Origin: Ilumatobacter fluminis
GTDB lineage: Bacteria; Actinomycetota; Acidimicrobiia; Acidimicrobiales; Ilumatobacteraceae
Length of the DNA: 64,000 nt
Direction: 5' to 3'
Assembly: GCF_004364865.1 (NCBI RefSeq)
Contig: NZ_SOAU01000001.1
Coordinates: 3,256,001 to 3,320,000, forward strand
Position 1 is the first letter of the stretch. Each line of letters opens with the position of its first letter. A program made the translations under genes and the position numbers. This document shows positions 35,984 to 45,406 of this stretch, piece after piece. The notes under the pieces were generated by a model, which saw nothing but the letters and a program-made list of their open reading frames with translations, was not told the DNA's origin and did not search any database.

Positions 35984-36936
35984 CAGTACTGGGTGCTCCG
36001 GAACTTGTCCATCAGGTGGCGGCCCGCCGTGATCGGCTCGTGACGCGGCACGTCCCCGGGAGCCACACACGTCGGAATGCACTCGATCCGGGCATCCCAG
36101 TTCGCGTTGTGGAAGAACGCCATCGACTGACGCTCGGGGCTCCCTGCCACACCGGCCGGTGGCACGACGACCCGATGCAACGTCGAACGCCACGCGTCGT
36201 TCGTCCACCGTTCGAGTGCATCGCCGACGTTCACCACGTAGGCGCCGTCGACGGCGGCGACCGGGTGCCACGCACCATCGACTCCACACACTTCGAGCCC
36301 ACCCGGTGCGTCGTCCTGTCGCAACAGCGTCAGCGTGCCGTAGTCGGAATGTGCACCGGCCCGCAGTTGTCCGGGCTCGACGCCTCGACCACGGAGATCG
36401 GGGTAGTGCAACACGCGCAGCGCCGAGGTGTGATGGTCGATCGACGGCACGAAGAAATCGGCCGGTAGTCCGAGTCCAGTCGCCATCATCGACATCAGCC
36501 GGTCGACCAACCCTGCCATTGCTTCGTACTGGGCGCGCATTGCCGACTCGAAGCCCGGCAACGACGACGGCCAACGGTTCGGCGAGAACACGAACGCCGC
36601 CGACGGGTCGTCACGAACCGCGGCTGGCGGATCGACGAACGGACCGACCGAGAACGTCTCTTTCAGGTCGGGCGGCGTGTGCGCGCCACGACTCGCCGCC
36701 AACCGCTCCACCGCGAACGGCCCGTAGCCGTATGCGTCGCCCTCCGGGATCGACAACGCGAGCTTGTCGTCGAGCGGGAGTCGGAAGAACTCGGTCGCAG
36801 CGTCCCACGCGGCGCGCTCGACGACCGGATCGAGTCCGTGGCCGACGATCTGGAAGAAACCCACCTCGCGGCACGCGCGATCGATCGCCTGCGGCGCGTC
36901 GTCGGACGTCAGGTCGATGGTGGGGACCAACCCCAC
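35983..36936 (-). CDS. Isopenicillin N synthase family 2OG-Fe(II) oxygenase
   Basis: A 317-residue DSBH-fold oxygenase. The N-terminal DIOX_N part reads PTIDLTSDDAPQ and VGFFQIVGHGLD. The iron triad is HSDYG (His and Asp) plus the His in STLHRVVVP, and the 2-oxoglutarate-binding Arg/Ser pair is ERQSMAFF. GDALERWTNDAWRSTLHR is typical of this branch. Members include bacterial ethylene-forming enzyme relatives and plant-like hydroxylases. The substrate is unknown and a true isopenicillin N synthase role is unlikely. It lies 4 bp after panB and overlaps trmB. Confidence 0.87.
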   Translation of the reverse strand: MGLVPTIDLTSDDAPQAIDRACREVGFFQIVGHGLDPVVERAAWDAATEFFRLPLDDKLALSIPEGDAYGYGPFAVERLAASRGAHTPPDLKETFSVGPFVDPPAAVRDDPSAAFVFSPNRWPSSLPGFESAMRAQYEAMAGLVDRLMSMMATGLGLPADFFVPSIDHHTSALRVLHYPDLRGRGVEPGQLRAGAHSDYGTLTLLRQDDAPGGLEVCGVDGAWHPVAAVDGAYVVNVGDALERWTNDAWRSTLHRVVVPPAGVAGSPERQSMAFFHNANWDARIECIPTCVAPGDVPRHEPITAGRHLMDKFRSTQY

Positions 36937-36940
36937 CGTC

Positions 36941-37789
36941 CTACTCCTTGTACTCGTGCTCGGGCGCGGGGTACTCGCCGCGCTCGACGTCGTCCTTGTA
37001 GGCGCGAGCCGCCTCGAGGATGGTCTCGCCGATCTGGGCGTACTGCTTGACGAACCGGGGGATGCGACCGCGGTTGAAACCGGCCCAGTCGCTCCACACC
37101 ATCAGCTGCCCGTCGCAGTGCGGACCCGCACCGACCGAGATCGTCGGGATCGACAACTCGGCGGTGACGCGAGCGGCCGCCTCGGACGGAACCATCTCGA
37201 GCACGACGGCGAACGCGCCGGCCTTCTCGACAGCCTTGGCGTCGGCCAGCAACTGATCGGCGCTCTCGCCGCGACCCTGGATGACGTGGCCGCCGAGACC
37301 GTGCTCGCTCTGCGGGGTGAAGCCAATGTGTCCCATGACGGGGATGCCGGCGTTCACGATCCGCTTGATCTGCTTGTAGCTGCGTTCGCCGCCTTCGAGC
37401 TTGACCGCGTGCGAGCCGGTCTCCTTCATGAACCGGATCGCCGACTTGAGGGCGTCGTCGGGTCCGTTCTCGTACGAGCCGAACGGCAGGTCGGCGATGA
37501 CGAGCGCACGGGTCACCGAGCGGGCGACGGCGCGGGTGAGCGGGATCAGCTCGTCGATCGTGACCGGCAGCGTCGTGTCGTAGCCGAACACGGTGTTGCC
37601 GGCCGAGTCGCCGACGAGCAGGAAGTCGATGCCCGCCTCGTCGAAGATCTGCGCCGACAAGGTGTCGTAGCTGGTGAGACCGGTGATCTTGATCCCGTTC
37701 TCCTTGGCCCGCTGGAAATGACGGGTTCGTACGCGCTTGAGGGCCGGGTCGCTGGTGCCGCCCCCGTAGGGACGTTCTTGCTCGCTCAC
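36941..37789 (-). CDS. panB: 3-methyl-2-oxobutanoate hydroxymethyltransferase
   Basis: A 282-residue PanB, the first enzyme of pantothenate synthesis, which adds a hydroxymethyl group from methylene-THF to 2-oxoisovalerate. The family opening [21 protein letters not shown] is followed by [21 protein letters not shown] with the Mg-binding Asp, [28 protein letters not shown] and [20 protein letters not shown]. The GTG start at 37789 follows a minus-strand TACGGT box by 7 nt, so the operon looks leaderless. Other pantothenate genes are not adjacent. Confidence 0.95.
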   Translation of the reverse strand: MSEQERPYGGGTSDPALKRVRTRHFQRAKENGIKITGLTSYDTLSAQIFDEAGIDFLLVGDSAGNTVFGYDTTLPVTIDELIPLTRAVARSVTRALVIADLPFGSYENGPDDALKSAIRFMKETGSHAVKLEGGERSYKQIKRIVNAGIPVMGHIGFTPQSEHGLGGHVIQGRGESADQLLADAKAVEKAGAFAVVLEMVPSEAAARVTAELSIPTISVGAGPHCDGQLMVWSDWAGFNRGRIPRFVKQYAQIGETILEAARAYKDDVERGEYPAPEHEYKE

Positions 37790-37796
37790 CCAGCCC

Positions 37797-37802
37797 ACCG
37801 TA
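37797..37802 (-). promoter_or_regulatory. -10 box of leaderless panB operon
   Basis: Minus-strand TACGGT ends 7 nt before the GTG at 37789. It would start transcription of panB, the 2OG oxygenase and trmB at or beside the panB start codon. Confidence 0.5.
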
Positions 37803-37840
37803 CCGGGTCGATGCGGTGCGGGCGAGGGCGAGGTGGCACG

Positions 37841-38842
37841 ATGAAGCCCATGTTCGACACGTCGCAGCTCGGGCCGCTGTACGAGGACTTCTCCGTCGGC
37901 GCCACGCTCCCGCCTCTCCCTTCGATCACCCTGACCGAAGCCGACAACGCGATCTACCGGGCGATCACCGGCGACCAGAACCTCCTGGCCGCCGATCGCT
38001 CGATCGCCGCTGCGGTGACCGGCAACGACGCCGGTGTGGCGAACCCCGGCCTCGCGCTCCAGTACTCGATCGGCCAGACGACCATGGCGACGCGCCAGGC
38101 GATCGCGAACCTGTACTACCGCTCGGTGCGGGTGCTGCGTCCGGTCTTCATCGGCCAGACACTCACCACGACGACCACCGTGCTCGGCCTGAAGGACTCG
38201 GCGCCCAAGGGCGACCAGTTCCGCGGCAAGGTGTGGCTCGGCATCACGACCAGTTCGGAAGACGGCCCGGTCGTCGAGTACGAACGCTGTGCGCTGGTCC
38301 GCGGCCGCGGACCCGGCCAGCCCGGCCACGCCGACGACATCCCCGGCCCGTCCGACCCGACGCCGCTCGCCGACGTCGCGTCGCTCGTCCCGTCCTGGGA
38401 TCTCGGTCGCCTGCCGGCGACGTCGTGGGCCGACGGTGAGTCCAAGACCGACCCGCTGCGCGACCACGTCGACCTGGCGGCACCGCTGGCCCGTCTCACG
38501 TTCAACCAGGCAGCGGTGCACCGCGACATCACACTCACGGCCAACGGCCGTCGGCTCGTGTATGGCGGCCACGTCCAGGGGCTCGCACAGGGTTCGCTGA
38601 CGCGCATGCTCCCCGGCCTCGCGCACGTCGTCGCCTGGGACGGCTGCGACCACATCGGCCCGGCGTTCGAGGGCGACCTGGTCGAGTTCACCCACACCCC
38701 GGTCGAGCGGGTCGACGCCGGCTCGGGCCAGCTCATCCGTTTCGAGGTGATCGGCACGAAGGTCGCCGACGGCGACAGCGGTCCGTGCGACCCGGTCGAC
38801 ATCTTGCGGTGGACCCCCGTGGTCGTCGCTCCCATCGGCTGA
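37841..38842 (+). CDS. MaoC-like double hotdog dehydratase
   Basis: A 333-residue protein with two hotdog halves. The first (residues about 10-150) opens [24 protein letters not shown] and has [19 protein letters not shown]. The second (about 190-330) carries the MaoC-type sequence [18 protein letters not shown] and [16 protein letters not shown]. Members hydrate or dehydrate enoyl-CoA or related C4-C5 acyl-CoA esters, for example mesaconyl-CoA or itaconyl-CoA hydratases. The exact CoA ester is unknown. ATG 37841 is used; a second ATG at 37850 is possible. It diverges from panB. Confidence 0.83.
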   Translation: MKPMFDTSQLGPLYEDFSVGATLPPLPSITLTEADNAIYRAITGDQNLLAADRSIAAAVTGNDAGVANPGLALQYSIGQTTMATRQAIANLYYRSVRVLRPVFIGQTLTTTTTVLGLKDSAPKGDQFRGKVWLGITTSSEDGPVVEYERCALVRGRGPGQPGHADDIPGPSDPTPLADVASLVPSWDLGRLPATSWADGESKTDPLRDHVDLAAPLARLTFNQAAVHRDITLTANGRRLVYGGHVQGLAQGSLTRMLPGLAHVVAWDGCDHIGPAFEGDLVEFTHTPVERVDAGSGQLIRFEVIGTKVADGDSGPCDPVDILRWTPVVVAPIG

Positions 38843-38939
38843 GCACCAGGAATTCTTCGACGAACCGGAACCGTTCGCCCGCGCGTCACGTCAAACCACC
38901 AGCACGTTCGTAGTCTGGGGACGGACGGAAAGGTGGACC

Positions 38940-41900
38940 ATGGCCAGCAGATCGAACAAGCGGCGATCGATCGCCGGGATGCTCGCTGCGGGCTTCGTGC
39001 TGTCGGCCTGTTGGGGCGGCGGCGACGAGGTCACCTCCAACACCCTCGACTCGTCGGCCGACACGACGGTCGTCGACACCGACCCGATCGTCACCGTCGA
39101 TGGGCTGCCCGCCGACGACCGACCCGACGACGCCGACCTCGAGGTCCAGCTGAGCGAAGGCTCCTCGGGTGACGACACCGTCGAGCCGACGCCGGTGGCC
39201 GAAGGCGCCGCGCTCGACCAGGGCCAGATCGACGAGGTCGTCGACGACCTCCCCGAGTGGGACGTGCCGGCGACCGACACCGACGACGACGAGTTCCGAC
39301 GCCCTCCCGACACCCTCTTGCCGCCCGAGATCGGCGGCACCGTCGATGTCCCCTTCCCGCCCGACGGCGACGACCCGGTCGACGAGCCGGTCACCGGCCC
39401 CCTCCAGGTACTCCGCTACCAGCCCGAGGGACCGGTCGACGTGGCGCCGTTCATCGCCGTCACGTTCGATCAACCGATGGTGCCGGTCGCGACGCTCGAC
39501 CAGCTCGACGACGCCGACGTGCCGGCCGTCATCACCCCGGCGATCGAGGGCCGGTGGCGCTGGATCGGCACCCGCACCCTGCGCTTCGAGGTGATCCCCG
39601 GCGCGATCGATCGGCTGCCGGCAGCGACCCAGTACTTCGTCGAGATCCCGGCCGGCACCCGCTCCGAGAACGGCGGCGTGCTCGACGAGTCGGTCGCCTG
39701 GTCGTTCACGACGCCGACGCCGACGCTGCGAGATCTGGCCGGTGTCTCCGACGCGATGAACACCAAGCCGATCTGGGTCGCCACGTTCGACCAACGCGTC
39801 GATCCGGCCGCTGTGATCGAGGCGATCACGGTGACGGCGGGCGGCGCCGACGTGCCGATCCGCGTCGCCGGTGAGGCCGAGATCACCGACGACGACGTCG
39901 CACGCAACGCGGTCCAAGGGGCACTCGAGGCGCGCGCCGTGGCCTTCACCCCCACCACCGACCTGCCGGTCGACACGACGATCGAGATCCAGATCGGGCC
40001 CGACGTACCCTCTGCCGAGGGTCCACTGACCGGCTCCGACGTCGAGCGGTTCACCGGCGCCACGTTCGGGGCGCTCGAGGTCCGCACCACGCGCTGCGGA
40101 TGGGACGAGCGCTGCCAGCCCGGCCAGTCGTTCCAGATCGAGTTCTCGAATCCGCTCGACCCCGAATCGTTCGACGCATCCCAGATCTCGGTCGAGCCCG
40201 CCATCCCCGGACTCCGCATCGACGTCTACGGATCGGTGATCGAGCTCCGCGGCGACACCGCCGGCCGCACCGACTACACGGTCACCCTCGACGGTGACCT
40301 CACCGACGTGTTCGGCCAACAGCTCGGCGACGACGTCGAGGTCACGTTCGAGGTCGGCACGGCCGACCCGGCACTGCGCGGCCTGTCCAACGGCTTCATC
40401 ACGACCGACCCGACCGCCGAGACGCCGACGGTCTCGATCGACACCATCAACCACGACGAGGTCCTCGTCACCGCCTGGTCGGTGACGCCACCGCAATTCG
40501 TCGAGTACCGCGACTACGTCGACTCGCTCTGGAGCGACGAAGACGCCCCGGCCCCCGAGTGGTCGCTCGCGTTCGAGGACGAGATCGAGATCGACAACGT
40601 CGAAGACCGCTGGGTCGAGACGGCGATCGACCTCACCGACGCCTTCAACGCGTCGAACGGCCAGCTCGTCGTGCGGGTCGACCCGCTCATCGACATCAGT
40701 CGCGACGACGAGGCGTACTGGGCGAATCAGCCGACCGTGTCGTGGGTCCAGAACACGACCCTCGGTATCGACGCCATCCGCGACGGCGAGAGCCTCGTGA
40801 TCATCACGACCGACCTCGCCACCGGCGAACCGATCGGCGACGTCCCCGTCGAGCTGGTGGGCGACGGCCGCGTCGCGACCACCCACGAGGAGGGCACCGT
40901 CGAGATCGAGCTCGCCGACGACCCGGTGATCGGTCTGTTCGGCAACGCCGGCGACCGGCGAGCCTTCCTCCCCGCCGACGAGTGGAACGGCTGGACCGCC
41001 GAGGAGTACGGCTCCGAGGGCCGCTGGTACGTCTTCGACGACCGCGGCATCTACCGTCCCGGCGAGACCGCCTACCTCACCGGTTGGCTGCGTCGCTTCG
41101 ACTGGAGCGAGGGTGCCCAGCTCGAACTGTACGACGAGGAATCGTCCGTGACCTGGCAGGCGTACGACGCGCAGGGCGCCGACCTCGGGAGCGGCGCGCT
41201 CGACCTGAGCGCGCTCGGGCGCTTCACCCTCGACCTCGAGATCCCGGCAGGAGCCAACCTCGGCCCGACCTACGTCGAGTTCTCCGTCGACGGCCCCGAC
41301 GGCTTCAGCTCGACGACCCACACGATCCAGGTGCAGGAGTTCCGCCGACCGGAGTTCGAGGTGACCGCGAGGGTCGAGACCCCGGCACCGCACTTTGCCG
41401 ACGAGCCGGCCACCGTCGCGGTCGACGCCGAGTACTTCGCCGGGGGCCCACTCCCCGACGCCGAGGTCGACTGGCTCGTCGCCACCTCCGACACGACGTT
41501 CACCCCGCCCGACCGAGACGACTACTCGTTCGGCGTGTGGCAGCCGTGGTGGTGGTACGACGGCATCGGATTCGCGGGTGATGTGGCAGCCGACGTGGCG
41601 TACGAATCGGACGCCTGCTGGGACTGCGGCCCGTCCGGTGATGTCACCTACGAGGAGTTCAGCGGCCGCACCGACGCCGAGGGTTCGCACTACCTGCAAC
41701 TCGCCTTCGGTGGCGACGACGTCGATCTGCCGTCGACGGTGTCGGCACAGGCGACGGTGTACGACGTCAACCGGCAGGCGTGGTCATCCACCACCGACCT
41801 GCTCGTCCACCCGGCCGAGACCTACGTCGGCCTGCGTTCCGACCGCAACTTCGTCCGTCAGGGCACACCGATCCGGATCGACGCCATCGTCACCGACGTC

Positions 41901-44900
41901 GACGGTGGGCTGGTGGCCGGCAACGAGGTCGAGGTGACCGCCGGGCGCGTCGACTACACCTACGACGGCGGCACGTGGACCGAGGTCGTCATCGACCCGC
42001 AGACATGCTCGTTCACCTCCACCGAGACCGAGGGCGACGATGCCATGCGGTGCGAGTTCGCGACCGACGTCGGCGGCACGTACGAGATCACGGCGATCGT
42101 CACCGACGGCGACGGCAACCGCAACCGCACCGAGCTCACCCAGTGGGTGTCGGGTGGCACGGGTCGCCCGGTCCGCAACGTCGAGCAGGAGCAGGTCAAC
42201 ATCGTCCCCGACGGCGACGACTACGCCCCGGGCGACATCGCCGAACTCCTGGTCCAGGCGCCGTTCGCTCCGGCCTGGGGCACGGTCACGATCGCCCACC
42301 ACGACATCGTCTCGGTCGAGAGCTTCGAGGCCGAGGACGGCAGCGCGGTGATCGAGATCCCGATCACCGGCGAGCACGTTCCGAACCTGACGATCCAGAT
42401 CGACATGACGGGCTCCGCGCCGCGCTACGACGACGACGGCAACGTCCGAGACGACCTGCCGGCCCGCCCCGCCTTCGCGACCGGCACGATCGACCTGCCG
42501 GTCCCACCGACCAACCGCACGCTCGACGTCACCGTCACCCCGGCCGACGACGCCGTCGAGCCGGGTACCGAGACGTCGGTGACCGTCTCGGTCGTCGACC
42601 CCGACGGTGCCGCCGTCGAGGGCGCCGAGGTCGCCGTGGTGATCGTCGACGAGGCCGTGCTGTCGCTCACCGGGTACGAACTGACCGATCCGGTCGACGT
42701 CTTCTACCGCGACGTGTGGGCGGCGATCCGTTCGACGTACCTCCGCTCGACCATCCGGCTCGCGTCGACCGTCCAGCTCGACCGCGAGAGCGAGGCGACC
42801 GAGGAGTCGGCGTTCGAACCGGCAGCCGGCGAGTCCGACGACATGGCCGACGGTGACATGGCCGCCGACGACTCCGGCGGCGACGAGGCCGGCCGCTCGG
42901 CCGACGAACCGTCGATCGACGTGCGGTCCGACTTCGACGCCGTCGCCGTGTACGCACCGACCGAGATCACCGGTGCCGACGGCACCGTGACGGTCGACGT
43001 GCCGCTCCCCGACAACCTCACCCGCTACCGGGTGATGGCCGTCGCGGTCGACGGCGTCGAACACTTCGGCAAAGGCGAGTCGACCATCACCGCCCGCCTC
43101 CCGCTCATGGCTCGCACCTCGGCGCCGCGCTTCTTGAACTTCGGCGACCAGTTCGAGCTACCCGTCACCCTCCAGAACCAGACCGACGAACCCCTCGACG
43201 TCGACGTCGTGGTGCAGGTGTCGAACCTGTCGCTCTCGGGGCCGTCCGGCAAGCGGGTGACCGTGCCCGCGAACGACCGGGTCGAGGTCCGGTTCCCGCT
43301 CGAGACCGTCGACGTCGGCACGGCCAGGGTGCGGGTGGCGGCGGTGAGCGGCGACTTCGCCGACGCCAACGAGATCGCCATGCCCGTGTACACCCCGGCG
43401 ACGAGCGAAGCGTTCGCGGTGTACGGCACCATCGACCAGGACGCGAGCGACGGCGGCGCCATCGGCCAGTCCGTGATCACACCGACCGACGTCATCCCAC
43501 AGTTCGGCGGCTTCGAGATCGGTACGTCGTCGACGGCCGTCCAGACCCTCACCGATGCGGTGCTCTATCTCGAGGAGTACGACTACCAGTCGTCCGACGG
43601 CTACGCCTCACGCATCATGGCGGTGGCGGCGCTGCGCGACGTGCTCGAGGCGTTCGACGCCGCCGGCCTCCCGCCGACCGCCGAGCTCGAGCAGCGTGTG
43701 GCCAGCGATCTGACCCGGCTCACCGCGCTGCAGAACGACGACGGTGGCTTCCCGTTCTGGCAGCGAGGTCGCGAGTCGATCCCGTGGAACTCGGTGCAGG
43801 CGACCCACGCACTCGTCCTCGCCGACCAGGCCGGCTACGTCGTGTCGGCCTCGGCGCTCGACCGGGCGCTGGCCTTCCTCGCCGAGATCGAGGCGCACAT
43901 CCCGGCCGACTACCCCGACGACGTCCGCAACACCGTCATCGCCTATTCCCTCTTCGTCCGCAACGAGGCGGGGCAGGGCGACGCTCGCAAGGCCGCCGAT
44001 CTCTTCATCGATGCCGGTGACGAGCTGGGCCTCGACGCCCTGGCCTGGATCTGGCCGTCGGTCACCGACCCCGATCTGCGAACCCTGATCGAACTCCGAT
44101 TCGCCAACAGCGTCACCGAGACGCCGGGTGGCGCGACGTTCCCGCTCGACTACGGCGAGGGCGACTACCTGATCGCCCATTCGGAACGCCGCTCCGACGG
44201 CATCATCCTCGATGCGCTGATCACCGAGCAACCCGAGAGCGACCTCATCCCGAAGGTCGTCAGCGGGCTTCTCTCCCGGCAGGAGAACGGCCGCTGGAAC
44301 AACGCACAGGAGAACTCGTTCATCCTGCTCGCGATGCACCGCTACTTCGAGACGTTCGAAGACGTCGAGCCGTCGTTCGTCGCGCGGGCGTGGCTCGGCG
44401 AGACCTATGTCGCCGAGTCGGAGTTCGAAGGCCGTACGACCGAGCAGGTGTCGACCCTGATCCCGATGTCGGAGTACACGCGCCTCACCACCACCGAGGA
44501 CGGCAGCAGCCAGCAACTGGTCGTCTCGAAGGACGGCGACGGCCGCCTCTACTACCGACTGGGGCTCGAGTACGCCCCTGCCGACCTCCAGCTCGACCCG
44601 CGCGACGAGGGGTTCGTCGTCGAGCGCACGTACGAACCGATCGGCGACGACGACACCGTCTCGCGCGACGAGAACGGCGCATGGCGCATCGAGCCGGGAG
44701 CAACGGTCCGGGTGCGGGTGACGATGGTCGCCGACGCCCGGCGCACCAACGTGGCGCTCGTCGATCCGCTTCCCGCCGGTCTCGAACCGCTCAACCCGGC
44801 GCTCGCCGTCACCGGCGTGATCGCCCCCGACGAGCCGGAGGACGGCGAGGTCGAACCGCTGACGAGGTCGACGTGGTGGTGGTCGTGGTTCGACCACCAG

Positions 44901-45083
44901 AACCTGCGCGACGACCGTGCGGAGGCGTTCGCCCGCTACCTCGACGGCGGCACGTACGAGTACAGCTATCTGGCACGTGCGACGACACCCGGTACGTTCG
45001 TGGTGCCGCCCACCAAGGCCGAAGAGATCTACGCCCCCGAGGTGTTCGGCCGCTCGGCGACCGACACGGTCGTCGTCGGCTGA
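38940..45083 (+). CDS. Bacterial alpha-2-macroglobulin lipoprotein, thioester-less
   Basis: A 2047-residue exported protein. A lipoprotein signal ends in the lipobox LSAC (GFVLSACWGGGDE). An acidic linker, then Ig-like/MG domains (from about residue 155, QVLRYQPEGPVDVAPFIAVTF) follow. The MG2 hallmark FDDRGIYRPGETAYLTG lies near residue 700 and the alpha-2-macroglobulin domain around 1330-1450 (FDAVAVYAPTEITGADGTVTV). In the thioester domain the usual YPYGCLEQ is YDYQSSDG: Cys is Ser1551, Glu is Asp1553 and Gln is Gly1554, so no thioester can form. The receptor-like end has DPLPAGLEPLNP. Such proteins are thought to trap foreign proteases at the cell surface. No pbpC partner is adjacent. AAGGTGG precedes the ATG. 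Confidence 0.88.
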   Translation: MASRSNKRRSIAGMLAAGFVLSACWGGGDEVTSNTLDSSADTTVVDTDPIVTVDGLPADDRPDDADLEVQLSEGSSGDDTVEPTPVAEGAALDQGQIDEVVDDLPEWDVPATDTDDDEFRRPPDTLLPPEIGGTVDVPFPPDGDDPVDEPVTGPLQVLRYQPEGPVDVAPFIAVTFDQPMVPVATLDQLDDADVPAVITPAIEGRWRWIGTRTLRFEVIPGAIDRLPAATQYFVEIPAGTRSENGGVLDESVAWSFTTPTPTLRDLAGVSDAMNTKPIWVATFDQRVDPAAVIEAITVTAGGADVPIRVAGEAEITDDDVARNAVQGALEARAVAFTPTTDLPVDTTIEIQIGPDVPSAEGPLTGSDVERFTGATFGALEVRTTRCGWDERCQPGQSFQIEFSNPLDPESFDASQISVEPAIPGLRIDVYGSVIELRGDTAGRTDYTVTLDGDLTDVFGQQLGDDVEVTFEVGTADPALRGLSNGFITTDPTAETPTVSIDTINHDEVLVTAWSVTPPQFVEYRDYVDSLWSDEDAPAPEWSLAFEDEIEIDNVEDRWVETAIDLTDAFNASNGQLVVRVDPLIDISRDDEAYWANQPTVSWVQNTTLGIDAIRDGESLVIITTDLATGEPIGDVPVELVGDGRVATTHEEGTVEIELADDPVIGLFGNAGDRRAFLPADEWNGWTAEEYGSEGRWYVFDDRGIYRPGETAYLTGWLRRFDWSEGAQLELYDEESSVTWQAYDAQGADLGSGALDLSALGRFTLDLEIPAGANLGPTYVEFSVDGPDGFSSTTHTIQVQEFRRPEFEVTARVETPAPHFADEPATVAVDAEYFAGGPLPDAEVDWLVATSDTTFTPPDRDDYSFGVWQPWWWYDGIGFAGDVAADVAYESDACWDCGPSGDVTYEEFSGRTDAEGSHYLQLAFGGDDVDLPSTVSAQATVYDVNRQAWSSTTDLLVHPAETYVGLRSDRNFVRQGTPIRIDAIVTDVDGGLVAGNEVEVTAGRVDYTYDGGTWTEVVIDPQTCSFTSTETEGDDAMRCEFATDVGGTYEITAIVTDGDGNRNRTELTQWVSGGTGRPVRNVEQEQVNIVPDGDDYAPGDIAELLVQAPFAPAWGTVTIAHHDIVSVESFEAEDGSAVIEIPITGEHVPNLTIQIDMTGSAPRYDDDGNVRDDLPARPAFATGTIDLPVPPTNRTLDVTVTPADDAVEPGTETSVTVSVVDPDGAAVEGAEVAVVIVDEAVLSLTGYELTDPVDVFYRDVWAAIRSTYLRSTIRLASTVQLDRESEATEESAFEPAAGESDDMADGDMAADDSGGDEAGRSADEPSIDVRSDFDAVAVYAPTEITGADGTVTVDVPLPDNLTRYRVMAVAVDGVEHFGKGESTITARLPLMARTSAPRFLNFGDQFELPVTLQNQTDEPLDVDVVVQVSNLSLSGPSGKRVTVPANDRVEVRFPLETVDVGTARVRVAAVSGDFADANEIAMPVYTPATSEAFAVYGTIDQDASDGGAIGQSVITPTDVIPQFGGFEIGTSSTAVQTLTDAVLYLEEYDYQSSDGYASRIMAVAALRDVLEAFDAAGLPPTAELEQRVASDLTRLTALQNDDGGFPFWQRGRESIPWNSVQATHALVLADQAGYVVSASALDRALAFLAEIEAHIPADYPDDVRNTVIAYSLFVRNEAGQGDARKAADLFIDAGDELGLDALAWIWPSVTDPDLRTLIELRFANSVTETPGGATFPLDYGEGDYLIAHSERRSDGIILDALITEQPESDLIPKVVSGLLSRQENGRWNNAQENSFILLAMHRYFETFEDVEPSFVARAWLGETYVAESEFEGRTTEQVSTLIPMSEYTRLTTTEDGSSQQLVVSKDGDGRLYYRLGLEYAPADLQLDPRDEGFVVERTYEPIGDDDTVSRDENGAWRIEPGATVRVRVTMVADARRTNVALVDPLPAGLEPLNPALAVTGVIAPDEPEDGEVEPLTRSTWWWSWFDHQNLRDDRAEAFARYLDGGTYEYSYLARATTPGTFVVPPTKAEEIYAPEVFGRSATDTVVVG

Positions 45084-45092
45084 CGGCCGAAC

Positions 45093-45368
45093 TCAGTCGT
45101 TCGGCTTCGGCGCGTCCGGGTCGGGATGGAGACCGGACGCGGTGCCCTCGCTCTCGTCCGGACGCAGCCGATCACGCTCGTCGTCGGGCTGCTCGCCGGA
45201 GATCTTCTTCGCGGCGTCGTCGACCTTCTTCAGGTGATCGGCGTACTTCCCACCGGTCTTCTTGTCGATGGTGTCGGTCGCCTTGCCGACGGTCGAGCCG
45301 ATCTTGTCCTTGTTCTTGTCGAACAGACGCTTCGCCTTGTTGATGTTCCTGCTGCTGAACAAACCCAT
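45093..45368 (-). CDS. MT0933/Rv0909-like antitoxin-family small protein
   Basis: A 91-residue, highly charged protein that begins MGLFSSRNINKAKRLFDKNKDKIG and has VGKATDTIDKKTGGKYADHL followed by KKVDDAAKKI. This matches the MT0933-type family annotated as antitoxin (Rv0909 in M. tuberculosis). No toxin gene is next to it, so an actual toxin-antitoxin role here is doubtful; the family is also described as stress-induced small proteins. The C-terminal third is Asp/Pro-rich. It converges on the alpha-2-macroglobulin gene with a 9-bp gap. Confidence 0.75.
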   Translation of the reverse strand: MGLFSSRNINKAKRLFDKNKDKIGSTVGKATDTIDKKTGGKYADHLKKVDDAAKKISGEQPDDERDRLRPDESEGTASGLHPDPDAPKPND

Positions 45369-45406
45369 GACGTCAGGGTAGAACGCTGATCACGGTTCGA
45401 CCCCCA

